DNA of 64,000 nt from Vannielia litorea. GTDB taxonomy: Bacteria; Pseudomonadota; Alphaproteobacteria; Rhodobacterales; Rhodobacteraceae. Location: the NCBI RefSeq assembly GCF_018424695.1, contig NZ_QTNQ01000009.1, positions 33,935-97,934 of the forward strand, in the 5' to 3' direction. Below, one piece after another: positions 37,694 to 46,400 of this stretch (the stretch's first letter is position 1; every line of letters begins with the position of its first letter). The notes under the pieces are model-generated. The model was given only the letters and a program-made list of their open reading frames with translations, was not told the origin of the DNA and did not search any database. Both the position numbers and the translations under genes were made by a program.

Positions 37694-38268
37694 CATCACC
37701 CAAAACCGAGCTTCCGCAGAACGACCCTCGCGATGAGATCGTCGAGCATCTTCCTGCCATGCGCGCCTTCGCAATGAGCCTCGCACGCAATTCCGCCCAA
37801 GCCGACGACCTCGTGCAGGACGCCGTGGTGAAGGCCTGGAGCAACTTCGATAAGTTCAAGCCCGGTACAAACCTGCGGGCCTGGCTGTTTACCATCCTGC
37901 GCAACACCTTCTACTCCGCCCGGCGCAAGTCAGGCCGGGAGGTGGCCGACGTGGATGGCGTCATGGCGGGCAATCTCGCCTCCAAGCCGGATCACGACGG
38001 CCGGCTCGCACTTGCCGATTTTCAACGCGCTTTCTCAACGCTGCCCGATGAGCAGCGCGAGACGCTCTGGCTGGTCGGCGCGCTTGGTATGTCATATGAC
38101 GAAGCCGCCGAGACCTGCAATTGCGCGGTCGGAACGGTGAAGAGCAGGGCCAACCGGGCACGTGCGCGGCTGGCTGAAATCCTGCAACTCAGCGAAGAGG
38201 AAGAGCTGGAGCTTACCGACCAGAGCACCATGGCTGTGGTTGCTGCCAGCAACGCTCCGCTCGGGTGA
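37690..38268 (+). CDS. ecfG: General stress ECF sigma factor EcfG
   Basis: A 192-residue ECF sigma factor. Region 2 includes AMSLARNSAQADDLVQDAVVKAW and the LRAWLFTILRNTFYS segment. Region 4 includes ALGMSYDEAAETCNCAVGTVKSRANRARARL. It directs transcription from GGAAC-N16/17-CGTT promoters once NepR is sequestered. It overlaps nepR by 4 bp and the histidine kinase gene by 4 bp. Confidence 0.95.
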   Translation: MTSPKTELPQNDPRDEIVEHLPAMRAFAMSLARNSAQADDLVQDAVVKAWSNFDKFKPGTNLRAWLFTILRNTFYSARRKSGREVADVDGVMAGNLASKPDHDGRLALADFQRAFSTLPDEQRETLWLVGALGMSYDEAAETCNCAVGTVKSRANRARARLAEILQLSEEEELELTDQSTMAVVAASNAPLG

Positions 38269-40154
38269 TCACGAGGGTCAAGCACGTGAAGGCGATCGGA
38301 CAATCGCTGGTGTTTCGCGTCGCGGTGATGCTCACCGTGGCGCTTCTTCCCGTGGGCATCATCGCCTTGATGCAAACGGCCAACGTGTCCCGGCAGGCCG
38401 ATGAGCTCAATCGCTCGGCGCTCTTCGGACAAACCGTTGCCGATGTGGAAGAGATGCGCGACATGATGCACGGAGGCTTCGCCTCTGCCCGGGTGCTGGC
38501 AACTTCTGTGGTGGGCCTTCGCGGTGATCCGGAAGCGTGCTCGAGCCTTATGCAGCAGCTCACCGAGCGCAGTGTCGTTTATACACTGGCCATGTTCGTC
38601 GACACTCAGAACGTGACGACATGCAACTCTCGCAGCGAGACATTCGACATCACCGGTTCGGAGTTTGCCGCCACGATGGCGGAAGACAGGGTGCCCATGG
38701 CCGACTTGCTGCAACGCGGGCGGGTGACAGGCAGCGAAGTGATGGTGTTGGGCTATCCTGTTTACGAAGACGGCACCTATCTCGGTTTCGTCTCGATTTC
38801 GATCGAGAAAGAAGACCTGACTGTTCAGCGCGATGGGGGCGACCCGGTCGGCGGTGACGGGGAGGTGATGCAAACACCGGTCGATCTGGTGACATTCACA
38901 AACAGTGGGCGCGTCCTGCTCTCCCGCAACGAAGGCGATGCCCTGGCGGGGGAACTGCCCGCTGAAAGCACCCTGGCAGAGCTGATTGACAGTGGCGCCA
39001 CGACCGTCTCGGGCCACAGTGTCGCGGGGGAGGCGCGGATCTACACCTTCGTGCCGATCATCCCCGGCCTCGTCTATGCCATGGCGATCTGGGCCGACAA
39101 AACACCGGATGGCCTGAACTGGTACAGCGCTGCAGTCTTCCCGATGCTTATGTGGATCATCTCTCTGGGGGTGGCCTACATTGCCGTGCACCGTCTCGTG
39201 CTGGTCCACATCCGCCGCCTGCGGGCACGGATGATACGGTTCGCTGCCGGACACCGCAGCATTCATGGTGAAAGTAAAATTTCAGATCGCGCCCCCTCTG
39301 AATTGCAGGAGATGAACGAGACATTCTCAAGCATGGCTGAGACGATCCTGCGCGACGAGGCGGAGCTTGAAGACGGGTTGCACGAGAAAAACCTCCTGCT
39401 GCGCGAGGTGCACCATCGGGTCAAGAACAACCTCCAGCTCATCGCCTCGGTGATGAACATGGAGATCCGCAAGGCCGAAGGGGAAGAAGCCCGCACCACA
39501 CTGCGCCGCATCCTCGACAGGGTGCTGGGCCTCGCGACCGTCCATTCGAGCCTGTATCAGACGTCTCGCCTCTCCGTTGTCCACGCCGACCTGCTGCTGA
39601 ATGCGATACTGCGCCAAACCCTCTCAACGGCCCTTCCCAAGGACGCCGGCGTGAGCCCGGGAATGGACATCGCAGGGCTGACGCTGGCCCCCGATCAGGC
39701 GGTGCCGATTGCCTTGCTGACGACAGAAGCCGTGACCAATGCAACAAAGCACATGGGGCACCCTGATGGGCCCGGAAGCGCATGGCTACAGATCAAGCTG
39801 GAAGAGTTGGAGCCGGAGGCCTCCGAAGCAGAGCCCATTCCCGACGAAGACGAGGATGAAACCCTGTGCTCGCGCGCGCGCTTGACTGTTCTCAATTCCA
39901 AGGGCGCGCCGCTGAGCCGGGACTACACACCGCCCTCCAGCAACGGCCTTGGCAGCCAGCTGATCCGGGCCTTCGCGGCGCAACTCGGTGGCAAATTGGA
40001 ACTGGATCAGGATGACGAAACCTTCAGCCTTGCCGTTACCTTTCCGATCGAGGCGCAGCCCGAGGGTGAGCCTGATGCGCCGATTGCGCCGGGAGAACGC
40101 ACGGTGGCGCCGCGTGATCTGCCCGAGAACCTCCGAAAGGAAGGCACGGCGTGA
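38265..40154 (+). CDS. Sensor histidine kinase, HisKA_2/HWE type (PhyK-like)
   Basis: A 629-residue membrane kinase. Two transmembrane helices (about 17-37 and 286-306) frame a periplasmic sensor domain, followed by a HAMP-like linker. The HisKA_2 box is LLREVHHRVKNNLQLIASV, with H383-H384; the His before Arg is the expected phosphate acceptor. The ATPase domain contains LTTEAVTNATKH and the G-box SSNGLGSQL. GTG start at 38265 overlaps the ecfG stop. The position next to phyR-nepR-ecfG suggests it phosphorylates PhyR. Confidence 0.92.
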   Translation: MITRVKHVKAIGQSLVFRVAVMLTVALLPVGIIALMQTANVSRQADELNRSALFGQTVADVEEMRDMMHGGFASARVLATSVVGLRGDPEACSSLMQQLTERSVVYTLAMFVDTQNVTTCNSRSETFDITGSEFAATMAEDRVPMADLLQRGRVTGSEVMVLGYPVYEDGTYLGFVSISIEKEDLTVQRDGGDPVGGDGEVMQTPVDLVTFTNSGRVLLSRNEGDALAGELPAESTLAELIDSGATTVSGHSVAGEARIYTFVPIIPGLVYAMAIWADKTPDGLNWYSAAVFPMLMWIISLGVAYIAVHRLVLVHIRRLRARMIRFAAGHRSIHGESKISDRAPSELQEMNETFSSMAETILRDEAELEDGLHEKNLLLREVHHRVKNNLQLIASVMNMEIRKAEGEEARTTLRRILDRVLGLATVHSSLYQTSRLSVVHADLLLNAILRQTLSTALPKDAGVSPGMDIAGLTLAPDQAVPIALLTTEAVTNATKHMGHPDGPGSAWLQIKLEELEPEASEAEPIPDEDEDETLCSRARLTVLNSKGAPLSRDYTPPSSNGLGSQLIRAFAAQLGGKLELDQDDETFSLAVTFPIEAQPEGEPDAPIAPGERTVAPRDLPENLRKEGTA

Positions 40155-41836
40155 CTGCTGCGGGCGACAAGGCCCGCACGCCTGACTGGGGCAGTGCGCC
40201 ACACCTCCTCATTACGGCGCGCGAGGCTTACCCGGAGTTTGAGCGACTGGTACTGTCGGCGAAGACGCGCGTGAACATGAGCTTCCGCATCATCGACCTT
40301 CGGACGAAGCTTCGCAGTGAGGAGGGACAGGCAATCGGCACCACTTGGGCCGATCTCCTGGCCCATGTCCTGCGGCGCGGCGTGAACATTCGCATCGTTG
40401 TTTCCGATTTCGACCCTATCGGCGCGCCAGACCTGCATCGCGGAACGTGGCGAACGATGCGGCAATGCGCGGGCCTGCGCGAGATCGCAGGAGAAGGCGG
40501 GGCGGGTACACTTGAGGCGATCGCTGCACGTCATCCTGCGCGGATCGGTAAGGTGCCCGGCATGCTTCTCTGGCCCGTTGCGGCGTGGAAGCTGCGCCAC
40601 GCCGTCCAGATGCTGAACGACCTTCCCCAGGGCGAGCGCAGTCGGTTCATTACAGAAGCCCCCCGTCTGCGCCCGCATCTGAAGGTGCCGGACGACGAAG
40701 CTGGCGTGGTCAGAGCAGATTGGTGGCACAGTTTCCGGATGACACCGGTGACCCATCACCAGAAACTGGCCGTGATTGACGGCAAGGCCCTCTATGTTGG
40801 TGGGCTGGACCTGGACGAGCGGCGCTGGGATACGCCGGGCCACGATCAGCCCGCCCGGCAAACCTGGCACGATGTCCAGATGCTGCTCCACGATGAAACG
40901 ATCGCAAGAACTGCCGAGCGCCACCTGGATCACTTCACGAGTCAGACTGCCGGAGAGGGGCCCGCGCCGGAAGGGGTGGATGACGGAGCATGCGCTACCA
41001 GCGGCACACCGCGCTTTCTAACCACTCTGTCGACCCCGGCCCGCTTTGCACCGTTCCGCTTCTCCCCAAAAAAGCTTTCATCGGGGCTGTTCGATGCCCA
41101 TGTCGCCCGCGCCGGGGAGGCGCGGCAGTTCATCTATCTCGAGACGCAATTCTTCCGGGATCGCAAGCTGGCACGCCGCCTCGCCCGGAGAGCGCAGGAG
41201 GAGCCCGGGCTGAGGCTTCTGCTCGTTCTACCAGCCGCGCCCGAAGAGGTCGCATTTTCCAGTGGTGGCGCGGATGCCCGCTTCGGTGAGTTCCTCCAGT
41301 CACGTTGCCTTCGCATCCTTCGCAAGGGCTTCGGTGACCGCTTTTATGCGCTGTCACCCGCTCAGCGGCGTCGTCCCGGTGCGGCAGAGGAGGAAGCCGG
41401 TGCGGAAGCTCTTGGCACGGAAGACGGGTCCGGTCGAGAAAACGGCGGACTGGGGCGGGTGGCCCTGCGCGGTGCCCCGATGATCTACGTCCACGCCAAG
41501 CTCTCCGTCTTCGATGACAGGGCGGCGATTGTCTCCTCGGCCAACCTGAACGGGCGCAGTCTCCGATGGGACACGGAAGCAGGTGTCGAGGTGGCCGCAG
41601 AAGAGACGCAGAACATTCGAGAGCGTGTGCTGTCACATTGGTTTCCGACCATTGATGGTGAGGCACGTGCCCTGATGCTCAACCCGGCATCCGCTTTCGA
41701 GGCCTGGATCGCCCAGGCCCGCCGCGATGCGGATCGTTTGCCCGAGGCGCGCGAAGGCTATCTGCTTCCGCATGATATTCGACCTGCCTCGCGCTTCGGC
41801 ATGGCCGTGCCCGGTATTCCTGAGGAAATGGTCTGA
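40151..41836 (+). CDS. Phospholipase D superfamily protein
   Basis: A 561-residue cytoplasmic protein with two HKD motifs. The first is H203-x-K205-x4-D210 in HHQKLAVIDG, and the second is H448-x-K450-x4-D455 in YVHAKLSVFDD, followed by SSANLNGRS. Two intact motifs indicate an active phosphatidyltransferase or phosphodiesterase. The GTG start overlaps the kinase stop by 4 bp, so it is in the stress operon. Lipid head-group remodelling under stress is a reasonable but unproven role. Confidence 0.9.
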   Translation: MTAAGDKARTPDWGSAPHLLITAREAYPEFERLVLSAKTRVNMSFRIIDLRTKLRSEEGQAIGTTWADLLAHVLRRGVNIRIVVSDFDPIGAPDLHRGTWRTMRQCAGLREIAGEGGAGTLEAIAARHPARIGKVPGMLLWPVAAWKLRHAVQMLNDLPQGERSRFITEAPRLRPHLKVPDDEAGVVRADWWHSFRMTPVTHHQKLAVIDGKALYVGGLDLDERRWDTPGHDQPARQTWHDVQMLLHDETIARTAERHLDHFTSQTAGEGPAPEGVDDGACATSGTPRFLTTLSTPARFAPFRFSPKKLSSGLFDAHVARAGEARQFIYLETQFFRDRKLARRLARRAQEEPGLRLLLVLPAAPEEVAFSSGGADARFGEFLQSRCLRILRKGFGDRFYALSPAQRRRPGAAEEEAGAEALGTEDGSGRENGGLGRVALRGAPMIYVHAKLSVFDDRAAIVSSANLNGRSLRWDTEAGVEVAAEETQNIRERVLSHWFPTIDGEARALMLNPASAFEAWIAQARRDADRLPEAREGYLLPHDIRPASRFGMAVPGIPEEMV

Positions 41837-41858
41837 ACGGAAAGGCCGTTCCCGGGCC

Positions 41859-42959
41859 TCAGTTTCCCTCGGCAATCTTTTCGGCCACAGTGTCATCCAA
41901 CTCCTGCCGCCGCTCCGCGGCCTCGCGCACCTCTTGGTCAGGCTTCATCAGGTCTGCCACCAGAAGCACCCAAAGCAGCACCGGAATGGCGACGAAGCCA
42001 CCCAACGGCCCCCAGATCCACAGGAAGAAAACAAGCGACAGGAAAATCAGCAGCGGGTTCATGTTGAGCGTCTTGCCCACCAGGGAGGGCGTAACGAACT
42101 GGCCCTCGGTCACGTTCATGCAGACGTAGACGCACATGGGCACAACGGACATGAAGCCGTCGAACGCCACGATGCCGCCCAGCAGTAGAACGGTCGCAAA
42201 GACCGCTGGCCCAAGGTAGGGCACGAAATTTACGGCAAAGGCAGCAATCCCCCACATGATGGGAGAGGCCATGCCCAACATTACCATCGCCGCAGCCACG
42301 GCGAGCCCCAGGCATGCATTGATGAGAGTGATCGTGATGAAATAGCGTGACACCATGTGCTCGGCCGTCAGGAGCGATGCCTTGTAGCGGTCTCGCGACT
42401 CCAGATTGCGCCCGCCCAGGGCCTTCGCACCCCAAGTGTAAATGCTGTCCCGGGTGAAGAGGAAGAAGAACAGCACGCCGGTGAAGATCATCAGCTGCGC
42501 CGCAATGGTTGGTGCCATCGCAATGGCGTCGATGGCAGACGGCAGGGCAAGCGAGGACTCCTGCTCCTCTCCATCGTTGGCGCCGTCCGGGCTGATGGCC
42601 TCCTTGACGTCTTCCGTCATCTCGTTGAGGCCGCGCAGGGCGTCTTGAAGCTGCCTCAGCGTCTCCTGCAGTTCGACCCACACAAGCGGCAGCTTCTCCA
42701 GTGCCCTCCAGATGAACGGCTCCAGCAGGAGCGCAATGACGGTGAGGGCAACCAGGGCAAAGGCCAGAACCGCACCTGCCGCCGCCGACCTTGGCAGGCC
42801 AGCCCGCAGGAGCAGGCCGATGGCGGGTGAAAGGATCACCCCCGTGATGAGGGCCAGCACCGTTGGAGCCAGAAAGTAAGCCCCTTCCTTGAGCGCCGCG
42901 GTCGTCAGGATCGCGGCGATGATCGTCAGGGGGATCGAGATGGAGCGGCTGGCAATCAC
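41859..42959 (-). CDS. AI-2E family transporter (PerM-like)
   Basis: A 366-residue inner-membrane protein with about eight helices in the AI-2E/UPF0118 arrangement. A soluble stretch (about residues 75-140) lies between early helices. Family members export autoinducer-2, sodium or other small molecules. It is convergent with the phospholipase D gene. I see no EcfG consensus in its short leader. Confidence 0.87.
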   Translation of the reverse strand: MIASRSISIPLTIIAAILTTAALKEGAYFLAPTVLALITGVILSPAIGLLLRAGLPRSAAAGAVLAFALVALTVIALLLEPFIWRALEKLPLVWVELQETLRQLQDALRGLNEMTEDVKEAISPDGANDGEEQESSLALPSAIDAIAMAPTIAAQLMIFTGVLFFFLFTRDSIYTWGAKALGGRNLESRDRYKASLLTAEHMVSRYFITITLINACLGLAVAAAMVMLGMASPIMWGIAAFAVNFVPYLGPAVFATVLLLGGIVAFDGFMSVVPMCVYVCMNVTEGQFVTPSLVGKTLNMNPLLIFLSLVFFLWIWGPLGGFVAIPVLLWVLLVADLMKPDQEVREAAERRQELDDTVAEKIAEGN

Positions 42960-43027
42960 GTTCGGTATCTCCTCAGGGGCAAGGGCAGGAGGGAAAGGGC
43001 GGCAGCATGAATGTTACGCTAAAAAAC

Positions 43028-43060
43028 GCCCCGGGGACGGATGTTTCCGATCCCCGGGGC
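43028..43060 (-). terminator. Rho-independent terminator of the PRC-barrel gene
   Basis: On the minus strand GCCCCGGGGA and TCCCCGGGGC pair over a 13-nt loop and are followed by six T residues (43026-43021). It is a textbook strong terminator. Confidence 0.9.
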
Positions 43061-43071
43061 ACTCGCAAGGC

Positions 43072-43100
43072 GGAAGCGCCCCGCTGGACGAGGCGCTTCC
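43072..43100 (-). repeat. Second hairpin after the PRC-barrel gene
   Basis: GGAAGCGCC and GGCGCTTCC form a perfect 9-bp stem with an 11-nt loop between the PRC stop and the terminator. It has no T-run and probably stabilises the message end. Confidence 0.65.
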
Positions 43101-43112
43101 AGGTTACTCGCA

Positions 43113-44402
43113 TCAACCGTCTTCGTACTCGGGGAAGCTTTCCAGCTGCTCCTCGGTCGTGTTGACATAGGCGCGCAGATCATCGCCATCCGACTGCTGC
43201 TGCAGCGAGATGCCCTTGAAGCTGATCGCAACGGGCTTCTCGCCGATGCCCAGGAAACCGCCCACGTCGATCACCGCATCGGTGACAACGCCATCGGAGG
43301 AGATCAGGATCTCGGAGATCTCACCAACGCGGTTCTCGTTCGGGTCGTAGACGGCCAGGCCGGTCAGGTCTTCCGACGACAGTTCGGTGACCATCACTTC
43401 GGAATAGCCTTCACGGGTGAAGCCTGTCATGTCGCCTTCCTGCGAAGCGTCGGCCATCTCGGTTTCACCTTCAACGGCGGCTTCGGTGTCTTCGGCGGCG
43501 TCAGCCATCTCGTTACCGGCTTCTTCAGCGGCACCTTCGATTTCTTCGCCAGCTTCGGCCATTTCGGCTCCGGCTTCGTCGGCCGCCGCTTCGACTTCTG
43601 CACCGGCATCGGCCATCTCGGCTTCCGCTTCATCGGCCGCAGCGTCGATTTCGGACCCCGCCTCAGCGACTTCCTGCTCGACTTCCTCGCCAGCGTTTTC
43701 CATGGCGTCACCCGCCTCTGCCATCTCGGCTTCAGCGTTTTCACCGGCTTCTTCGATGTCCGCGTCGGCTTCGGCGACGTCGTCGGTCATCCCGGTGTCG
43801 GTCATCCCGGTGTCGGCGGCATTGTCTCCGGTCTCGGCCATTTCAGCCTCTTCACCGGGGGTTTCTTCCAGCGGAGTGGCCATGCTGCCGTCGGCAGCTT
43901 CTGCCTGCTCCATCTCAGCAGCGGGATCGGTGAATTCGAACGCGGGCGCCTGGTCCAGCGCTTCACGGCTCGAAGACACGGTGACGAAGTAGTCGCCGGG
44001 CGAGTTGCTGTCGGCGACGAGCTGCAGGGAGTCCATGGTCAGGGCCACGGGCTTTTCACCCATCCCGAGGAAACCGCCCACGTCGACGATGACGCCTTCG
44101 ACTTCGCCGGTGCGGGCCAAGATCACGTCGCTGACCTCACCTATGTCATCCCACTCGGCGTCAGCCTGTTCGACGCCTTCTTCGCCGTATTCCATCTCGC
44201 CGGACATGGCGTAGACGCGCTTGCCGATGAAGTCACTGGCCATCACGTCCTTCGGGTCGGCGGTTTGGATGAAGCCGCCATCGGCCATCATCTCGGTCCC
44301 GGCCTCGGGTGCGGTTGTCTCTTCTGCCGTCGTGGCGTCCTGCGCGAAGGCAGGCATGCACAGCGACGCGGTGAGCGCGGTTGTTGCAAGAATGCGTTTC
44401 AT
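43113..44402 (-). CDS. Exported protein with two PRC-barrel domains and an acidic repeat
   Basis: A 429-residue protein with a signal peptide (about residues 1-20, ending PAFA). A PRC-barrel domain lies at about 57-130 and a second at about 326-400. Both contain VDVGGFLG-x-GEKPVA-like motifs. Between them, residues 210-316 consist of six copies of an 18-residue acidic Ala/Glu repeat with consensus AEAG-x-E-x-EAAADEA-x-AEM. Homologues in this group are often stress-induced. An EcfG-like promoter lies upstream. The exact role is unknown. Confidence 0.88.
   Translation of the reverse strand: MKRILATTALTASLCMPAFAQDATTAEETTAPEAGTEMMADGGFIQTADPKDVMASDFIGKRVYAMSGEMEYGEEGVEQADAEWDDIGEVSDVILARTGEVEGVIVDVGGFLGMGEKPVALTMDSLQLVADSNSPGDYFVTVSSSREALDQAPAFEFTDPAAEMEQAEAADGSMATPLEETPGEEAEMAETGDNAADTGMTDTGMTDDVAEADADIEEAGENAEAEMAEAGDAMENAGEEVEQEVAEAGSEIDAAADEAEAEMADAGAEVEAAADEAGAEMAEAGEEIEGAAEEAGNEMADAAEDTEAAVEGETEMADASQEGDMTGFTREGYSEVMVTELSSEDLTGLAVYDPNENRVGEISEILISSDGVVTDAVIDVGGFLGIGEKPVAISFKGISLQQQSDGDDLRAYVNTTEEQLESFPEYEDG
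43455..43775 (-). repeat. 54-bp coding tandem repeat (six units) in the PRC-barrel gene
   Basis: Encodes residues 210-316 as five 18-residue units and a final 17-residue unit, each ending in EM or EV. Eighteen residues equal five turns of an alpha-helix, so acidic side chains repeat on the same faces of a predicted helical rod. Confidence 0.85.
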
Positions 44403-44462
44403 TTGGTCTCTCCGGTATTTCTGGTTTCAGAAACTGCGGCGCTTGGCCGCTTGTGGAGAATG

Positions 44463-44487
44463 AACCGGAGCGGAAAGGGATTGTTCC
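44463..44487 (-). promoter_or_regulatory. EcfG-like promoter of the PRC-barrel gene
   Basis: On the minus strand GGAAC (44487-44483), a 16-bp spacer and GGTT (44466-44463) match the consensus with one -10 change. It lies about 60 bp upstream of the start codon. Confidence 0.55.
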
Positions 44488-44591
44488 TGAGATAAAGCCG
44501 GGAAACGAAGGGAACAAAAAACGGACCGGTGCGTTTCGTGGGACTTTCCTGATTTCACAAGCGGTAATCCGCCGATGCATTTGGCCAGAAC

Positions 44592-44623
44592 AAAAAAGGG
44601 GCGCTGTGCGAGCGCCCCTTTTT
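44592..44623. terminator. Bidirectional terminator between DUF1328 gene and PRC promoter
   Basis: AAAAAAGGGGCGC and GCGCCCCTTTTT frame a 7-nt loop, giving a stem with T-runs on both strands. On the minus strand it ends the DUF1328 transcript. Confidence 0.88.
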
Positions 44624-44647
44624 CTATCTTTTTATTGCCACTGACGT

Positions 44648-44818
44648 TCAGGGCGTGCGACCCCGCATTGCCCGGGCAACCATGGCCACCACGAACAGGA
44701 TGAGGAACACGAAGAACAGCACCTGAGCGATGCCAGCACTGGCGCTGGCAATGCCACCGAAGCCAAACAGTGCGGCGATGAGTGCGATCACGAGGAAGGT
44801 AAGGGCCCAACCAAGCAT
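44648..44818 (-). CDS. DUF1328 small membrane protein (YtjA-like)
   Basis: A 56-residue protein with two hydrophobic helices, starting [20 protein letters not shown], the family signature. DUF1328 proteins are commonly stress-induced but lack a defined function. The ATG at 44818 has GAAAGGAAAG upstream. It diverges from a DUF883 gene, and both have EcfG-like promoters. Confidence 0.9.
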   Translation of the reverse strand: MLGWALTFLVIALIAALFGFGGIASASAGIAQVLFFVFLILFVVAMVARAMRGRTP

Positions 44819-44876
44819 TTTCTTTCCTTTCATTCTATGTGCATTGGGGAAGAGTTTTCCCGCGTCTTGTCTCCAC

Positions 44877-44902
44877 AACAGAGATTAGTCGGAGCAGGTT
44901 CC
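44877..44902 (-). promoter_or_regulatory. EcfG-like promoter of the DUF1328 gene
   Basis: On the minus strand GGAAC (44902-44898), a 17-bp spacer and TGTT (44880-44877) match the consensus with one -10 change. Confidence 0.6.
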
Positions 44903-44926
44903 CGAAATTGTTTTCACATCCCCATT

Positions 44927-44951
44927 GGAACCTTCCAGGCAGAACGCGGTT
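44927..44951 (+). promoter_or_regulatory. EcfG-like promoter of the DUF883 operon
   Basis: GGAAC at 44927-44931, a 16-bp spacer and GGTT at 44948-44951. It has the same -10 variant as the PRC-barrel promoter and lies about 45 bp upstream of the DUF883 start. Confidence 0.6.
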
Positions 44952-44993
44952 GAATTGTCGAATGACACATCCGAATTGAAAAGGAGACGTCAA

Positions 44994-45332
44994 ATGGCAC
45001 AAGCCAAGACGACCGCAGACAGTACCTCCAGCTCATCGAAGCCGGAAGATGAAGTTTCGGCCCAGATTGCGGCCCTCAAGTCCGACATTTCCGCCCTGAC
45101 GAACGCTGTGGCCGAGCTTGGCCGCGCCAAGACATCGGAATTTCAGAGCTACGCCAAAAGCAAGGCGTCCGAGGCCAAGGCAAAGGCCCATGAAGGTGCC
45201 GACTACGTGAAGCACAACGCCGAATATGCCTACGGGCGTGCCAATGATTTTGTCACCGAGCGCCCGGCCACTGCCATTGGTATCGCTGCTGCCGTCGGTT
45301 TTCTGATCGGCCACTTTTCTTCCAGGAAATAA
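44994..45332 (+). CDS. DUF883 (ElaB/YqjD-like) membrane-anchored protein
   Basis: A 112-residue protein with a long amphipathic helix (about 20-85) and a C-terminal anchor with the ATAIGIAAAVGFLIGHF segment. ElaB/YqjD proteins sit in the inner membrane and can bind ribosomes in stationary phase in E. coli; whether that holds here is unknown. The ATG at 44994 follows AAGGAGAC. Confidence 0.88.
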   Translation: MAQAKTTADSTSSSSKPEDEVSAQIAALKSDISALTNAVAELGRAKTSEFQSYAKSKASEAKAKAHEGADYVKHNAEYAYGRANDFVTERPATAIGIAAAVGFLIGHFSSRK

Positions 45333-45333
45333 C

Positions 45334-45663
45334 ATGCTGGCCCGTTTGCAAATGAGCCTGGCGCACGCCATGCGCCGGGTCGCCTTTTCCGCCGGTGCAG
45401 GCATCTGCTTTCTCGTCGGCGCTGCCTTCATGACGGTGGCTGGCTGGATCTACCTCGTCGAGACGACATCCACCCAGACGGCAGCTCTCATCGTGGGCGC
45501 AGTCTGGCTTGCGCTCGGGTTCGTGTTGCTCGGAATGTCCCGCATCCGTCGCGTTCCCCCGGTGCCTGTTGCCCAGCCCACGCCCGTTGCCGGCCCACTC
45601 GGCCTTGCCGAAGCGTTCATCGTGGGCCTTCAGGCCGGGCGTGGCACATCTAAGGGGAACTAG
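45334..45663 (+). CDS. Holin-like small membrane protein
   Basis: A 109-residue protein with two transmembrane helices (about 20-42 and 48-68) and a Pro/Val-rich soluble tail. It starts 1 bp after the DUF883 stop, a pairing usual for phage-holin-like (Phage_holin_3_6) proteins in YqjD-YqjE type operons. No lysis genes are near, so a phage role is unlikely. Confidence 0.7.
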   Translation: MLARLQMSLAHAMRRVAFSAGAGICFLVGAAFMTVAGWIYLVETTSTQTAALIVGAVWLALGFVLLGMSRIRRVPPVPVAQPTPVAGPLGLAEAFIVGLQAGRGTSKGN

Positions 45664-45666
45664 ACC

Positions 45667-46395
45667 ATGGCCACGGCATGCGACAATTGCCCGCTTCGGC
45701 GCAAACCCATCTTCAAACAACTCTCCGACCGGGAGCTGCGCTTCATGAGCGAGTTCAAATCGGGAGAGCTGAGCGTGGAGCCTGGCACGCCCATCCTGAT
45801 GGAGGGATCGAACAGCCCCCAGCTCTACACCACGCTGCGCGGCGTGGGCCTGCGCTACAAGCTGCTGGAAAACGGCGACAGGCAGGTTGTCAACTTCGTG
45901 TTCCCCGGTGATTTTCTGGGACTTCAGGCCGCCGTTATGGGGGAGATGGGTCACTCCGTTGAGGCGACAACGGCGATGACTTTGTGCGTCTTCGATCGAG
46001 GCGCGTTGTGGGATTTCTTCCGTGCCCACCCCGAGCGGGCGTTTGACGTTACATGGATCGCTGCAGAAGAGGAGCACTTCCTCGGCGAAGCTCTGTTAAG
46101 CGTTGGCCAACGCAACGCGGTTGAAGCCATTGCCTGGGCGCTGGTGAAGCTGCACCAACGTGGCGAAGCGCTGGGGATGACGCGCAATGGCGAAATGACA
46201 TTGCCGTATCGCCAACAGGACTTGGCGGATGCCCTCGGGCTGTCACTCGTGCACACGAACAAGAGCCTCGCCAAGCTGCGAGACCGCCAGTTGGCGACGT
46301 GGCGCAATGGAAAGCTGTTCCTCCACGATATGGACGAGTTGCGAAACATCGCCGGGATCGAGCAGGAAGAGCCGCGCGTTCGCCCCCTCATGTAA
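45667..46395 (+). CDS. Crp/Fnr family transcriptional regulator
   Basis: A 242-residue regulator with an N-terminal cNMP-like beta-barrel and a C-terminal helix-turn-helix (LPYRQQDLADALGLSLVHTNKSLAKL). The N-terminus has the cysteine pair CDNCP but lacks the full set of cysteines for an FNR iron-sulphur cluster. It starts 3 bp after the holin-like gene, so it is co-transcribed with stress genes. Its effector is unknown. Confidence 0.89.
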   Translation: MATACDNCPLRRKPIFKQLSDRELRFMSEFKSGELSVEPGTPILMEGSNSPQLYTTLRGVGLRYKLLENGDRQVVNFVFPGDFLGLQAAVMGEMGHSVEATTAMTLCVFDRGALWDFFRAHPERAFDVTWIAAEEEHFLGEALLSVGQRNAVEAIAWALVKLHQRGEALGMTRNGEMTLPYRQQDLADALGLSLVHTNKSLAKLRDRQLATWRNGKLFLHDMDELRNIAGIEQEEPRVRPLM

Positions 46396-46400
46396 CCCTG

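Noticed and set aside
43455..43775. Possible CRISPR array because of regular repeats
   Set aside because: The 54-bp units are in frame inside a coding region, have no unique spacers and encode an 18-residue protein repeat.
45334..45663. Prophage remnant suggested by a holin-like protein
   Set aside because: No endolysin, capsid, integrase or other phage gene is near. The pairing with DUF883 is the normal YqjD/YqjE-type stress arrangement.
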